Shown: positions 8,139-17,312 of the stretch, piece by piece
How the letters are laid out: each line of letters starts with the position of its first letter
Position numbering within the stretch: the stretch's first letter is position 1
Assembly: GCA_029246415.1 (NCBI GenBank)
Contig: JAQWNF010000034.1
Span: forward strand, 1-34,005
From: Glaciecola sp.
GTDB lineage: Bacteria; Pseudomonadota; Gammaproteobacteria; Enterobacterales; Alteromonadaceae
Length of the DNA stretch: 34,005 nt
Direction of reading: 5' to 3'
Translations under genes and position numbers: made by a program
The notes under the pieces: generated by a model
Told to the model about the DNA's origin: nothing
The model's database searches: none
What the model saw: only the letters and a program-made list of their open reading frames with translations

Positions 8139-9899
8139 TTAGCGAGTCATGAGCACTTGCGCTTTACCACGACCATTTGTTTCAGAAGCGGCATCCACTC
8201 GTTTACCATTGACACTGATGAGCTGCAGATCACCAAAACGTCGTTCTTTGGTATCGTAGCCCATCGCTTTTAAGCTAGTTAATGTCGCTTCAGGCATGCC
8301 TTTATGGTGACGTATTTCATTAATCGGTAACAGTTGATGATGAAAACGCGGCGTATCTACTGCTTCTTGTGCGCTCATACCAAACTCCAATATATGCAAA
8401 ATAGATTGATACACACTAGAGATGATGGTTGTTCCACCTGGAGCACCTGTCACGACTCTGACCTTGTTATCTTCTAATACAATAGTGGGTGTCATAGAAG
8501 ATAACATGCGTTTATGTGGTTGGATTTCATTCGCTACACCACCCACAGCACCGAAGTAATTCGGTACTCCAGCTTTAACACTGAAGTCATCCATTTCATT
8601 ATTTAATAAGAAACCGGCGCCTGCGACCACTACGCCATTACCAAAGCCAAGGTTGATGGTGGTGGTATTGGATACCGCATTACCAAACTTATCGAGAATA
8701 GAATAATGGGTGGTTTGTTCTGATTCTTTTAAACCCGGACGAATGAGTTCTGTGGTCGATATACTGTTGCGTTTAACACCACTGGCTCGTTTAGCGATGT
8801 ACTCAGGATTGGTTAAGGCGTTGACGGGCACATGATAAAAGTCCGGATCACCTAAGTATTCAGCTCGGTCCGCAAACACGCGTTTACCGATTTCTGCCAA
8901 CAAATGCACGTATTCAGGAGAGTTATGCGTTAATCGAGGACTAGAGGTGCCATCTTCATTGATGATTCTGGGATTCAAACGTTCAAACATATTGAGCCAT
9001 TGTGAAATCGCGATACCGCCTGAGCTAGGTGGCGCCGCGCTCACTAACGTAAAATTACGCCAAGGGGTGACAATCGGTTTGCGTTGTTGAGCGGTATATT
9101 CAGCGAGATCGTCGGCACTAATTAGTCCTTGATTTTGCTGCATATATTGCACAATCAACTGGGCAGTTTTACCGCGATAAAAGCCATCTGCGCCATTATC
9201 ACGAATGCGCTCAAGCGTTGCACCTAGTTCCGCTTGGACAAATACTTCTCCGGATTTTACTGAGCCAAAGTAATCGGCAAAATTGACATCTAATTTACGT
9301 GTATCGATACGTTCGATATAACGACTGACATTACGGGCTAGTTTAGGGTGTACGACAAATCCATTATTGGCTAAATCTACAGCCGGTTGAACCAGATCCG
9401 CCCAGGGCATACTGCCATGTAGTTCATGAGCTTTTGCCATGCCGGCGACAGTCCCTGGTGTACCTGATGCTAACACACCATAAAGACTCTTAAGGCGTTC
9501 AACGTCCCCTTTTGCGTCTAAATACATATCTCGAAAAGCCGCTTTGGGCGCGGTTTCACGATAATCAATAAAATTATTGCCTTGGTCTGTGTGGATCACC
9601 ATAAACCCACCGCCACCGATATTGCCAGCTTCGGGTAATGTTACTGCCAATACAAATTGCACTGCGATGGCTGCATCGATAGCGTTGCCTCCGCGTTGCA
9701 AAATATCCATTGCAACATCTGAGCTATAACTATCAGGTGTAGCCACTGCCATAGCTTGAGGCACGATAGGAGCTTGCTTAGTGGGGCTAGTAAGCGCCAT
9801 TGGAGTCTGCACGGCGTGAGCAGACATAACGATTGAACAACACAAAGTCATCGCGCTGACACAGACCGTCAATGGTCGTAGTAGTGATGTAGTCGTCAT
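8139..9899 (-). CDS. ggt: Gamma-glutamyltransferase (periplasmic)
   Basis: An Ntn-hydrolase of 586 residues (from ATG 9899) with a signal peptide ending near 'VMSAHA'. 'GGNAIDAAIAVQFVLAVTLPEAGNIGGGGFM' near the N-terminus, the autoprocessing and nucleophile site 'EQTTHYS' (first Thr is residue 396), 'LLNNEMDDFS' and 'GAPGGTTIISS' identify GGT. It cleaves gamma-glutamyl bonds of glutathione and related peptides, releasing glutamate. ATG 9908 is open, but its AGGA abuts it directly, whereas the same AGGA is nine bases from 9899. It lies 25 bases behind the NhaC-family gene, probably in the same transcript. Whether it acts on gamma-D-Glu bonds of stem peptides here is inference. Confidence 0.93.
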   Translation of the reverse strand: MTTTSLLRPLTVCVSAMTLCCSIVMSAHAVQTPMALTSPTKQAPIVPQAMAVATPDSYSSDVAMDILQRGGNAIDAAIAVQFVLAVTLPEAGNIGGGGFMVIHTDQGNNFIDYRETAPKAAFRDMYLDAKGDVERLKSLYGVLASGTPGTVAGMAKAHELHGSMPWADLVQPAVDLANNGFVVHPKLARNVSRYIERIDTRKLDVNFADYFGSVKSGEVFVQAELGATLERIRDNGADGFYRGKTAQLIVQYMQQNQGLISADDLAEYTAQQRKPIVTPWRNFTLVSAAPPSSGGIAISQWLNMFERLNPRIINEDGTSSPRLTHNSPEYVHLLAEIGKRVFADRAEYLGDPDFYHVPVNALTNPEYIAKRASGVKRNSISTTELIRPGLKESEQTTHYSILDKFGNAVSNTTTINLGFGNGVVVAGAGFLLNNEMDDFSVKAGVPNYFGAVGGVANEIQPHKRMLSSMTPTIVLEDNKVRVVTGAPGGTTIISSVYQSILHILEFGMSAQEAVDTPRFHHQLLPINEIRHHKGMPEATLTSLKAMGYDTKERRFGDLQLISVNGKRVDAASETNGRGKAQVLMTR

Positions 9900-9924
9900 A
9901 GTTAACATTCCTGTAAGTTCATTA

Positions 9925-11382
9925 TTAAATTAAAATGGCGCTGGTGATAGTAAACGCAATGATACTTAGTCCACCAGCGACCAATGCATAAGGTAATTGA
10001 GTTTTGACATGCGTCAATAAGTCACAGCCTGCAGCAATCGATGATACTGCCGTCGTATCAGATATAGGGGAACAGTGGTCACCAAAAATACCGCCACTTA
10101 AAATAGCGGCTACGACCAGTGAAGGAGGCAAGCCTAATGTTTGGACCAAAGGGATCCCGATAGGAATTAAGATCGCAAAAGTTCCCCACGATGTCCCTGT
10201 GGTAAAAGACATAATGCCGCCAGCAATAAACAACATAGGCACAACCAAAAACAAGGGTAGGTAGTCTCCGACTAAACCAGCAACAAAGATGCCCGTACCT
10301 AACAATTTTAGACTAGCACCAAGGGAAATAGATAACAATACGATTGTTACTAACGGTAGAATTTCACCCATCCCTTTAAACGCAATGGTAATGGTTTGCT
10401 GATGGGTAAAATGACGATAAAAAACCAGTAAAAAATAAGCGACGGTGCAGGCTAAAAACGTCGCATATAATACTGATTTACTGCCGCTGCCTTGAGTTAA
10501 GTCACCATTGCCGGTAAACCACATGAAGCCCAACATCGATAAGACCATAGTTGCCAAAGGCAATAGCATATAGCGAGCTTTACTGGGTTTATTTGGCGAT
10601 ACAGGCGAGTGTTGAGGTGTTTGCTCAGGCGAATTTTGAAGAGTGTTCTCAGATGACTCATTAGCACTGTTGGTTTGCGTATTGAGCTCATCAAATTTAG
10701 CTTGAGCTAATCGTTCTTCAGCTAACATAGGGCCGTGAACTTTATCGGTAATCACCGTATAAGCCACAATAATCAGCGTAAAAATGGCATAAAAATTAAA
10801 CCACACACTGCCCCATAAAATACTCACTGATGACTCAGATAATGTGAAGTTATCGAGCAAACCCAAAATAAATGCGCCCCAACCATTAAGTAAAATTAAA
10901 ATACATATTGGTGCACTGGTACTATCAATGACATAGGCAAGTCGAGCACGACTCATCGCAAATTTATCGTACAACCCACGAGCCAAAATACCCGATGTAA
11001 GGACGCTGAGATTGGATTCAACAAATACTGCTACACCAGTAAACATCGTCAAGCCACCGACATGTTGACGGGTTTTAGCAATGCCTAGTTCCATGATACG
11101 AGTCACCGTCGCGCTGACGCCACCAGAATCACGGATCAATGCCAACAGTGCACCTACCAAAATGGAGAATAATAAAATCCGTGTGTTACCACCACTGCCA
11201 GCGACATCAACCACGCGCTCGATAGTGGCAATAGGGCTGAGCCATATTGATGAGTGTGGATCGTTAATTAACAACAAGATCTCAGATGATAATAAAGCAA
11301 TAAACAGAGCTGCGATGACTTCTTTTTTCCAAAAAACGATAACAATTGCCAAAATAGGCGGGATGATTGATAACCAATCCAT
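9925..11382 (-). CDS. NhaC-family Na+/H+ antiporter-type transporter
   Basis: A 485-residue inner-membrane protein with about 11-12 helices and a hydrophilic Ser/Asn/Pro-rich loop near residues 230-270. 'GGVSATVTRIMELG', 'GVAVFVESNLSVLTSGILARGL', 'DSTSAPICILILLNGWGAFI', 'TTGTSWGTFAILIPIGIPL' and 'GGIFGDHCSPISDTTAVSSIAAG' mark the NhaC/ArsB-NhaD fold (Na_H_antiporter family). Family members exchange Na+ for H+ or for amino or hydroxy acids such as malate/lactate or arginine/ornithine. In this locus, export of D-lactate or maintenance of a sodium gradient for the SSS symporter are both possible. It begins the two-gene NhaC-ggt unit downstream of the amidase fusion. Confidence 0.85.
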   Translation of the reverse strand: MDWLSIIPPILAIVIVFWKKEVIAALFIALLSSEILLLINDPHSSIWLSPIATIERVVDVAGSGGNTRILLFSILVGALLALIRDSGGVSATVTRIMELGIAKTRQHVGGLTMFTGVAVFVESNLSVLTSGILARGLYDKFAMSRARLAYVIDSTSAPICILILLNGWGAFILGLLDNFTLSESSVSILWGSVWFNFYAIFTLIIVAYTVITDKVHGPMLAEERLAQAKFDELNTQTNSANESSENTLQNSPEQTPQHSPVSPNKPSKARYMLLPLATMVLSMLGFMWFTGNGDLTQGSGSKSVLYATFLACTVAYFLLVFYRHFTHQQTITIAFKGMGEILPLVTIVLLSISLGASLKLLGTGIFVAGLVGDYLPLFLVVPMLFIAGGIMSFTTGTSWGTFAILIPIGIPLVQTLGLPPSLVVAAILSGGIFGDHCSPISDTTAVSSIAAGCDLLTHVKTQLPYALVAGGLSIIAFTITSAILI

Positions 11383-11473
11383 AATGAACCCAATGTTGTG
11401 CTAGTTTCTACTAGTATTATGCTAAGGCAAATGCCGTAATATGAGACATTGTGCCTAGTGATAGAGTCAGTGT

Positions 11474-13990
11474 CTAGCGATGTAAGATACTTTCATAAAT
11501 TAAGCTAATAATACTGCCATATTTACCTGTCTCAAAGGTTTTAGCTTTAAAATCAAACGCTTCGTCATCACCAATAATGGGCGAATGACGCATATTCGTA
11601 AGTAAAATGATGGCCAAATCATGTTCAGGGTCAATCACTGTCGCTGTACCTGTCCAGCCAGTATGCCCAAATGCACGTGCTGATGCATACGGACCAAAGT
11701 GCCAATTGTTTGCCCCTTTACCTGCACGTCGCCAGCCCAAAGCAAAATGCGAATTGAGTTTGGTTGGTTGAATAAATGTTTCTAAGGTCAGCTCACTGAA
11801 TAATTGCTGTTGACCATAGCCGCCGCCATTAATGAGTAATTGTGCTAGCACTGCGAGATCTTCTGCTCGACTAAACAAACCGGCGTGTCCAGAGACGCCC
11901 CCCAGACTATAAAATGCATTTTCATCATGTACTTCGCCGCGTATGACTTGGGTACGTATATTGGGAAAATCAATCCGACCACCACGTGTATTGCCTTGGA
12001 TCTCAGTGGCTGCAAATTGTTTGGTGGTAAACCCTTTTTGTAATGGATTAAATTTTGTATGAGTCAGACCTAGAGGGACGTAGAGTGAGGATTCTACGTA
12101 TTCATCTAGCGCTTGACCGCTCACCCGTTCAATCAGTAATCCTAAGATCATAAAATTAATATCAGAATATTGATGTTGACGTTGTAACGGTAAGCTAAAC
12201 GGAATAGCTGTGGTTAATAGTTCACTCGTACGCATCTTGTCTTGGCTAAAGTAAGCTTGTCCTAATGCGTTGTCGGGTTGGTAAAATTGTACTTGAGAGG
12301 CAAAACCAGATTGATGAGATAACAAATCTCGAATCGTTCTAAATTCCCGCCCGTTGCCAACAAACTCAGGTAAATAAAAGTTCACAGGTAAATTGATATC
12401 TATTTGCCCTTGGTCATGCAAATGCATCAACGCTAATGTCGTGGTAAATGTTTTGGTATTAGAAGCCAAATCAAACAGGGTATCTGTAAGCATAGGCTCT
12501 GTTTTGCTATCAATCACCTTTCCATCATTGCTGATATAGCGCTGCGCATAACCGTAAGCGCTATGTTTAATTATTTTACCTTGGTGCAAAACCAGTAACA
12601 CAGCACCAGGAAATCCTTGTTTGATCTCTTCGTTGATCAACGCATCGACATCCTTAAATTGATAATCTTGTGAGCGACTGGCGGCAATAGTCGGATAATC
12701 AATCCCAATTAAGATCTGTGCGCCTTCTGGCTGCACATCAGACACGTGTAATGTGTTAAGCCCATTCGTGGTGCGTTTGTGCAAATCATATTGATATACA
12801 TAATCAGCTGTAAATGGCTGAGCGATATTTAACGTTTGGCCGTTAATTTGAATACGCGCATGAGTGGCATCTTGTGTGGTGATGCGAATATTGCCTTGGG
12901 CTTCTAAGCCATAAAATTGTTCACGATCATTGACCCATTCACGCTGTGAACGTTGCGAATGTGGAAAAATTTCTGCAATCTGTTGTTCAGTCTGCCATTG
13001 TGTTTGAACACTTTTCAGAGAATTACTGTCTGCTTGCGTGGCGAGTGCCGAGCTATTGTCGATTTGCGGATCAGGCTTTAACGGTGAGTTAGCTTGATAT
13101 TGTGCAAATAGAGTTGCAGCTTTTTCTGGGAAATACCGATTTAGTAATGCCATCACGGTAGCCGCAGTCAGTGCATCAGGTTGTGCGGTGACATGTTGTG
13201 GTAAAAAATGCATTTGAAACGCAGTTAAGACATTACTTGTGTAACTATCTAGCTGACCGGTAAGGCGAACTTGATAACCATACACATCAAGTGCTTGTTG
13301 TAACCACAGGACATCCGGTGGGTGCTGTGCAAATGTATTGAGATAATCCTGTCGAACAGCAATATCAAACCATGCCCCAATGCCTGCGTCGTATAATTTT
13401 TTCCATGGAAAGCGCGGACCTGGATCGCTTTTACGTTGTGGCGCAATATCGGCATGTCCGATAATAGCCGTTGGATGAATATCAGGATGGCGTGTCAAAA
13501 TATCTTGTAATAATGCAATGACCAAGGTGATTTGTTGCGGGTCAAAACGAGGATAATTACATTCGCGATTAGCGCCAGTTCGATTGTTAAGTATATCATC
13601 TGTACGATATTGACATTGCGGCACGTTGACGATTTCAATGCCTATTGAGGAGTCATTAAGTCCTTCTCGTCCTTGCCAATAGCTTTTTCCGGCGTGCCAC
13701 GCTCGGTCTGACTCGTCTACAAGCTGTAGCACAGATAAGGTATCGGATTGATAAGACGGATCATTTGATTCAGGCACGAGATAATGTGAACTTAACCCAC
13801 CTTCATCGACTAGCGCGGTCACTGAGTCTGCAAAATCAATTGCGGTGTAATGAATGACGATAGATTTTACACGCTTGCCATAATTAGCTGATGGCAGTTG
13901 TTGGTACTGACTAATACAACCGCTAATCAAGAAGACGCTAAGGAGGAGTAACGCACACAGTGCGGTTGCTGTAAGTGAGATTGATTTCAC
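11474..13990 (-). CDS. Lipoprotein fusing AmiD-type amidase, PG-binding-like segment and AmiE/beta-lactamase-like serine hydrolase
   Basis: An 838-residue lipoprotein (lipobox 'LISGC', Cys25). Residues about 38-210 are an Amidase_2 zinc domain as in E. coli AmiD: His47 ('SIVIHYTA'), Glu119 ('GIEIVN'), His179 and Asp189 in 'GHADIAPQRKSDPGPRFPW'; the ten-residue His-Asp spacing matches AmiD. Residues about 215-290 resemble a peptidoglycan-binding module, followed by a beta-rich linker (345-430). Residues about 440-838 are a class C beta-lactamase/AmiE-like domain with Ser510-x-x-Lys513, 'YSD' (608-610) and 'HTG' (776-778) in place of KTG. Both halves are candidate N-acetylmuramoyl-L-alanine amidases; AmiE of B. 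subtilis belongs to this serine family. The serine half could instead be a D,D-carboxypeptidase or esterase. GTG 13990 overlaps the upstream stop by four bases; AGGA precedes it. Confidence 0.85.
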   Translation of the reverse strand: MKSISLTATALCALLLLSVFLISGCISQYQQLPSANYGKRVKSIVIHYTAIDFADSVTALVDEGGLSSHYLVPESNDPSYQSDTLSVLQLVDESDRAWHAGKSYWQGREGLNDSSIGIEIVNVPQCQYRTDDILNNRTGANRECNYPRFDPQQITLVIALLQDILTRHPDIHPTAIIGHADIAPQRKSDPGPRFPWKKLYDAGIGAWFDIAVRQDYLNTFAQHPPDVLWLQQALDVYGYQVRLTGQLDSYTSNVLTAFQMHFLPQHVTAQPDALTAATVMALLNRYFPEKAATLFAQYQANSPLKPDPQIDNSSALATQADSNSLKSVQTQWQTEQQIAEIFPHSQRSQREWVNDREQFYGLEAQGNIRITTQDATHARIQINGQTLNIAQPFTADYVYQYDLHKRTTNGLNTLHVSDVQPEGAQILIGIDYPTIAASRSQDYQFKDVDALINEEIKQGFPGAVLLVLHQGKIIKHSAYGYAQRYISNDGKVIDSKTEPMLTDTLFDLASNTKTFTTTLALMHLHDQGQIDINLPVNFYLPEFVGNGREFRTIRDLLSHQSGFASQVQFYQPDNALGQAYFSQDKMRTSELLTTAIPFSLPLQRQHQYSDINFMILGLLIERVSGQALDEYVESSLYVPLGLTHTKFNPLQKGFTTKQFAATEIQGNTRGGRIDFPNIRTQVIRGEVHDENAFYSLGGVSGHAGLFSRAEDLAVLAQLLINGGGYGQQQLFSELTLETFIQPTKLNSHFALGWRRAGKGANNWHFGPYASARAFGHTGWTGTATVIDPEHDLAIILLTNMRHSPIIGDDEAFDFKAKTFETGKYGSIISLIYESILHR

Positions 13991-14262
13991 TGTGTGATCC
14001 TGTTGATAAATTTGATGCCCAATTTGAAGCTGCCAGAAGTACGCTTTATAAATTCATCTTCGTTAATGCCTAACATGGCATTAAATTGTCTAATTTGTGG
14101 AATGGTCGCTTCACCGACACTCGCGGTTCCGATTTGGGTCGACTCGATTAAGGTGATATTGGTGTGTTGTGGATTCAGGTTTTTGGCTAGCGCAGCTGCT
14201 GTCATCCATCCAGCGGAGCCTCCGCCGATTATAACGACATGTGGAATAGCGTGTTGCGTCAT
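13987..14262 (-). pseudogene. N-terminal remnant of a flavin-dependent tryptophan halogenase-like protein
   Basis: Only 91 residues are present; family members have roughly 500. The visible part is well conserved: the FAD motif 'IIGGGSAGWMTAAALAK', 'ITLIESTQIG', 'VGEATIPQIRQFNAMLGI' and 'FKLGIKFIN', where the family continues with Trp. Here it changes abruptly to 'RITQ' and a stop (after position 14002), and those bases also supply the Shine-Dalgarno (AGGA) of the amidase fusion. A deletion seems to have joined the halogenase 5' end to the amidase leader. Such halogenase-like genes commonly follow TonB-dependent receptors in marine gammaproteobacteria. The fragment lacks the substrate-binding half and should be inactive, but its translation may still couple the amidase gene. 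Confidence 0.85.
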
Positions 14263-14294
14263 CGTTACTTACCCATCCTCTAGTTGGTAATAAA

Positions 14295-14330
14295 TAAACA
14301 GGTACTTAAAGTAAATTAAGTACCTGTTTA
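14295..14330 (-). terminator. 15-bp hairpin between the receptor and halogenase/amidase genes
   Basis: Arms 14295-14309 and 14316-14330 are perfectly complementary (core ACAGGTACTTAA/TTAAGTACCTGT) over a six-base loop. On the minus strand the stem is followed by TTTATTTATTA, a loose T-rich run. It sits 30 bases after the receptor stop and about 30 bases before the halogenase remnant. It may be a partial terminator or an mRNA 3' stabiliser that lets the receptor be made in excess of the downstream enzymes. Confidence 0.6.
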
Positions 14331-14363
14331 ATGCTTGCTATACGTTAAAGCTTAAACTTCAAA

Positions 14364-17252
14364 TTAGAAGTTATAGACTGCGTTTAACGTAATTGAACGA
14401 CCTCGAGGATCGGCCACACGTGGATCAAACGCCGCACCTGGCGAGTAATCGTTTTGATGAGCCGTGAACGGTGGATCGCGGTCTAGTAAGTTTTTAATAC
14501 CTACGGTTAATACAGCATTTTCAACACCGGTGTAACGCATTGAGTAGTTATAAATTAAATAACTTCCCACTTGACCGGTATAGTTACTCGCTAATGCGAT
14601 AGCAGCAGCATCACCCGCAGCGATTCCCGGTGGTGCTTCATCATCATAACCATTGCGGAATATTTGCGTTAGGTTATGGCTAAAGTCACCGTAGTCGTAG
14701 CTAAAGTTGAGCGTATGTTTCCAGCGTAGTGGGATGTTCCCACGTGAGTGAGTACCAACCAGATTAGGACCAAAATCAGACGTATCTAACAGCTTTTTCT
14801 TATCTTCAAGCAAGTAAGAGCCATTGAAGGTTAAGCCCCAATTTCCCGGTCCATATTCGCCATCAGCAATAAAGCCAAGCTCGATACCACTGGTATTACG
14901 TTCACCGGCATTGATGTAACGTAAATCAATCGACTCAATTTCGCCGCTTTCGTCTCGAATGAAGTTAGCTGCAAACTCATCATAGTTGGCAAGTAAATCA
15001 CTAAATCCTGGGATTTGAATCGTACCGTCGATGACAATACTCCAGTAATCAATGTTCATGCTGAAGTTATCAGTCATCTGATATACCACGCCTAATGAAT
15101 TTTGCGTGGATTCTTCAGGACCGAGATTGACATCACCACCAAATAAACGGGTAGGTTGTATGGGCGTTGCACATGCGGCAACCGCGGGGTCAATGACACC
15201 ATTTGGACAATCACGTGGATCCGCTAAATCTTGCCCTGTGTAAGGCTCTTCAGTAGTGCCATTAAATAATTGGTTAAAGCTAGGAACACGGAAGCCAGTG
15301 CTGGTTGCGCCACGTACTAATAACCCGTCGATAGGGCGATAGGTAAAGCCTAGTTTAGGATTAGTCGTGCCGCCAAAACCAGAATAGTGGTCATAACGGA
15401 GAGCGGCGTTGACTTCTAATTCTTTGCTAACCGGTAAAATAGTTTCAACAAAAATGGCTGAAATATCACGATCTGCGCCTGCTAGTGCATTGCTATTATC
15501 AAATGGTGCGCCATAGATAGCTAATTGGTCATCAGCAGAGCGTGCATCACCATTAAAGCCATATTCTTCTTTGCGAATATCAATTCCACCAGCAACAAGG
15601 ATTGTGCCATCATCCATACCAAAGACGATACCTGTATCACCTGAAATCGAAGCATCAAATTGCGTTAGCGTGGTTTTACCACCAAATAGACGAACGCCTC
15701 TAGCTGAACCTTCTTCTAGCGCAGCTAAACCTTCAGCAGTTTGGCTTTCGCCAGGCAGTAAGAATGGGCTAATTAATCCCGTACCAATAACATATTTCAA
15801 GTACTCAGTGTAGTGATAGCCTGATCCTAGCTCAGACGCCGATTCATTATTAGAGCGGGACAAGCCTACTTTATAATCCCAATCACCGTAGACACCGTCT
15901 AGACCCAGTTGAATTTTATAAGAGCTAGTTGTGGTTTCGATTTCACGCGGACCACACTCCATACAACGCCAGCGGTAGGCGATAGGTGCGCCAATGTTAA
16001 GTTGGTCTGCGCCATAGTAATCAGATAATGCATCGACAATATATTGATATGATGCACCCGTAGATGGATACCAACCGCCACCTGTTGACCAGTCGCCATT
16101 GCCAACTGCCCAAGGGGTGATTTGATTAGGTTCAAATACCTTGTTAGACACCACTTCAGAACCGACAAACTCGATAAAACCTTCTAAGTTATCGGTTAGC
16201 TTCATGGTACCACGGGTGACAAAGTCAAAACTTTCAACAGGTTGTTGTAAAACCGAAGCACGCGGATAGTCCCAAGCACAACTTACATCGGTGTTGCGGT
16301 CACGATTCCATAACGCAGCGCCATCATCACCCATTAAGTCAAATGAGTCACACCCTGGCTGTCCAGGTAAGGCGAGGACGTTCATTACATCGTTTTCTAG
16401 GCCTGTATTAGGGTTTATTAACCCACTACCGACTAAGTTATAATGCGAGCTTCTTGGATTGTTAGGATCACTAAAGCGGTCATTAATTGAAGCAAATGGT
16501 GTACCGCGGGTATCTGCAGACAAACCCAATGAAGGTTGGAACGTGTCGGTGAAGTCACGGTCAACACCTCGTAAAATTTCGGCTTTTTTGAACGATACAG
16601 ATGCCATGACATTATAGCCATCTGACTCAATATCACCCGTACCGGTTAAAAAGTTGAAGCGATAAATATTACCACTGCCCTCGGTCGTGTGATCGGCAAA
16701 TAAGCCCACTTGGTTGCCTTGGAAGTCTTTACGTAAGATAAAGTTAATTACGCCGCCAATCGCATCGGTTCCATAGACAGCTGAGGCGCCATCGCGAAGA
16801 ATTTCAACGCGCTCAATAGCGGCAAAAGGAATTGAATTCAAATCTACCGAACGGCCTTTAAGACCATGAGCAGCGATACGTCGTCCGTTTAACAATACTA
16901 ATGTAGAACCAGAGCCCTGTTGACGTAAGTTAGCACTGGATGAACCATTATTACCTCGCTCTTCACCACCAACAATACCCGCGTTACTGGCAAGGTTATC
17001 GTTTGAGTTTGAGGCAATGTTAAGTTGTAGCATGAGTTGTTCGGCAGAGGTAATACCGGCCGCATCAATGTCTGCTTTGGAAATAACGGTTAGAGGGAGG
17101 TCACCTTCATAATTAGTTCGTTTTATACTTGAACCTGTGACAGATATACGTTCTACTGAATCTTGTGTGGTAGTGTTTTGCGCATCCTGAGCTAAAAGCG
17201 AACTACTGATCCCAGACATGGCTAACACGAGAGCTATTTTATTGAGCTTCAC
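14364..17252 (-). CDS. TonB-dependent outer-membrane receptor, probable muropeptide/PG-fragment importer
   Basis: A 962-residue precursor with a signal peptide (cleavage near 'SSLLAQDA'), a TonB-box/plug start 'VERISVTGSSIKRT' (about 33-46), a plug domain to about 175 ('VLLNGRRIAAHG', 'IERVEILRDGASAVYGTDAIGGVINFI') and a 22-strand barrel ending in Phe ('ITLNAVYNF'). The type is common in Alteromonadales and Xanthomonadales for oligosaccharide and peptide uptake. The substrate is not readable from the sequence; the divergent NagZ-type glycosidase and downstream amidase suggest peptidoglycan fragments. The start is GTG 17252 with GGAGA seven bases upstream. A 22-bp palindrome lies 60-82 bases upstream. 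Confidence 0.92.
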   Translation of the reverse strand: MKLNKIALVLAMSGISSSLLAQDAQNTTTQDSVERISVTGSSIKRTNYEGDLPLTVISKADIDAAGITSAEQLMLQLNIASNSNDNLASNAGIVGGEERGNNGSSSANLRQQGSGSTLVLLNGRRIAAHGLKGRSVDLNSIPFAAIERVEILRDGASAVYGTDAIGGVINFILRKDFQGNQVGLFADHTTEGSGNIYRFNFLTGTGDIESDGYNVMASVSFKKAEILRGVDRDFTDTFQPSLGLSADTRGTPFASINDRFSDPNNPRSSHYNLVGSGLINPNTGLENDVMNVLALPGQPGCDSFDLMGDDGAALWNRDRNTDVSCAWDYPRASVLQQPVESFDFVTRGTMKLTDNLEGFIEFVGSEVVSNKVFEPNQITPWAVGNGDWSTGGGWYPSTGASYQYIVDALSDYYGADQLNIGAPIAYRWRCMECGPREIETTTSSYKIQLGLDGVYGDWDYKVGLSRSNNESASELGSGYHYTEYLKYVIGTGLISPFLLPGESQTAEGLAALEEGSARGVRLFGGKTTLTQFDASISGDTGIVFGMDDGTILVAGGIDIRKEEYGFNGDARSADDQLAIYGAPFDNSNALAGADRDISAIFVETILPVSKELEVNAALRYDHYSGFGGTTNPKLGFTYRPIDGLLVRGATSTGFRVPSFNQLFNGTTEEPYTGQDLADPRDCPNGVIDPAVAACATPIQPTRLFGGDVNLGPEESTQNSLGVVYQMTDNFSMNIDYWSIVIDGTIQIPGFSDLLANYDEFAANFIRDESGEIESIDLRYINAGERNTSGIELGFIADGEYGPGNWGLTFNGSYLLEDKKKLLDTSDFGPNLVGTHSRGNIPLRWKHTLNFSYDYGDFSHNLTQIFRNGYDDEAPPGIAAGDAAAIALASNYTGQVGSYLIYNYSMRYTGVENAVLTVGIKNLLDRDPPFTAHQNDYSPGAAFDPRVADPRGRSITLNAVYNF

Positions 17253-17312
17253 GGTGAAATCTCCATTATGTAATATGTATTTTGTAAATTAATGTGTCCC
17301 ATAATATCCATA

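Noticed and set aside
11401-11436. Short inverted repeats (CTAGT-TTCT-ACTAG and GGCA-AA-TGCC) upstream of the NhaC gene
   Set aside because: Stems of only four or five pairs without a T-tract or promoter relation; too weak to call a terminator or operator.
13994-14290. 98-codon plus-strand frame opposite the halogenase remnant
   Set aside because: Antisense to a conserved FAD-binding motif; no Shine-Dalgarno or family match.
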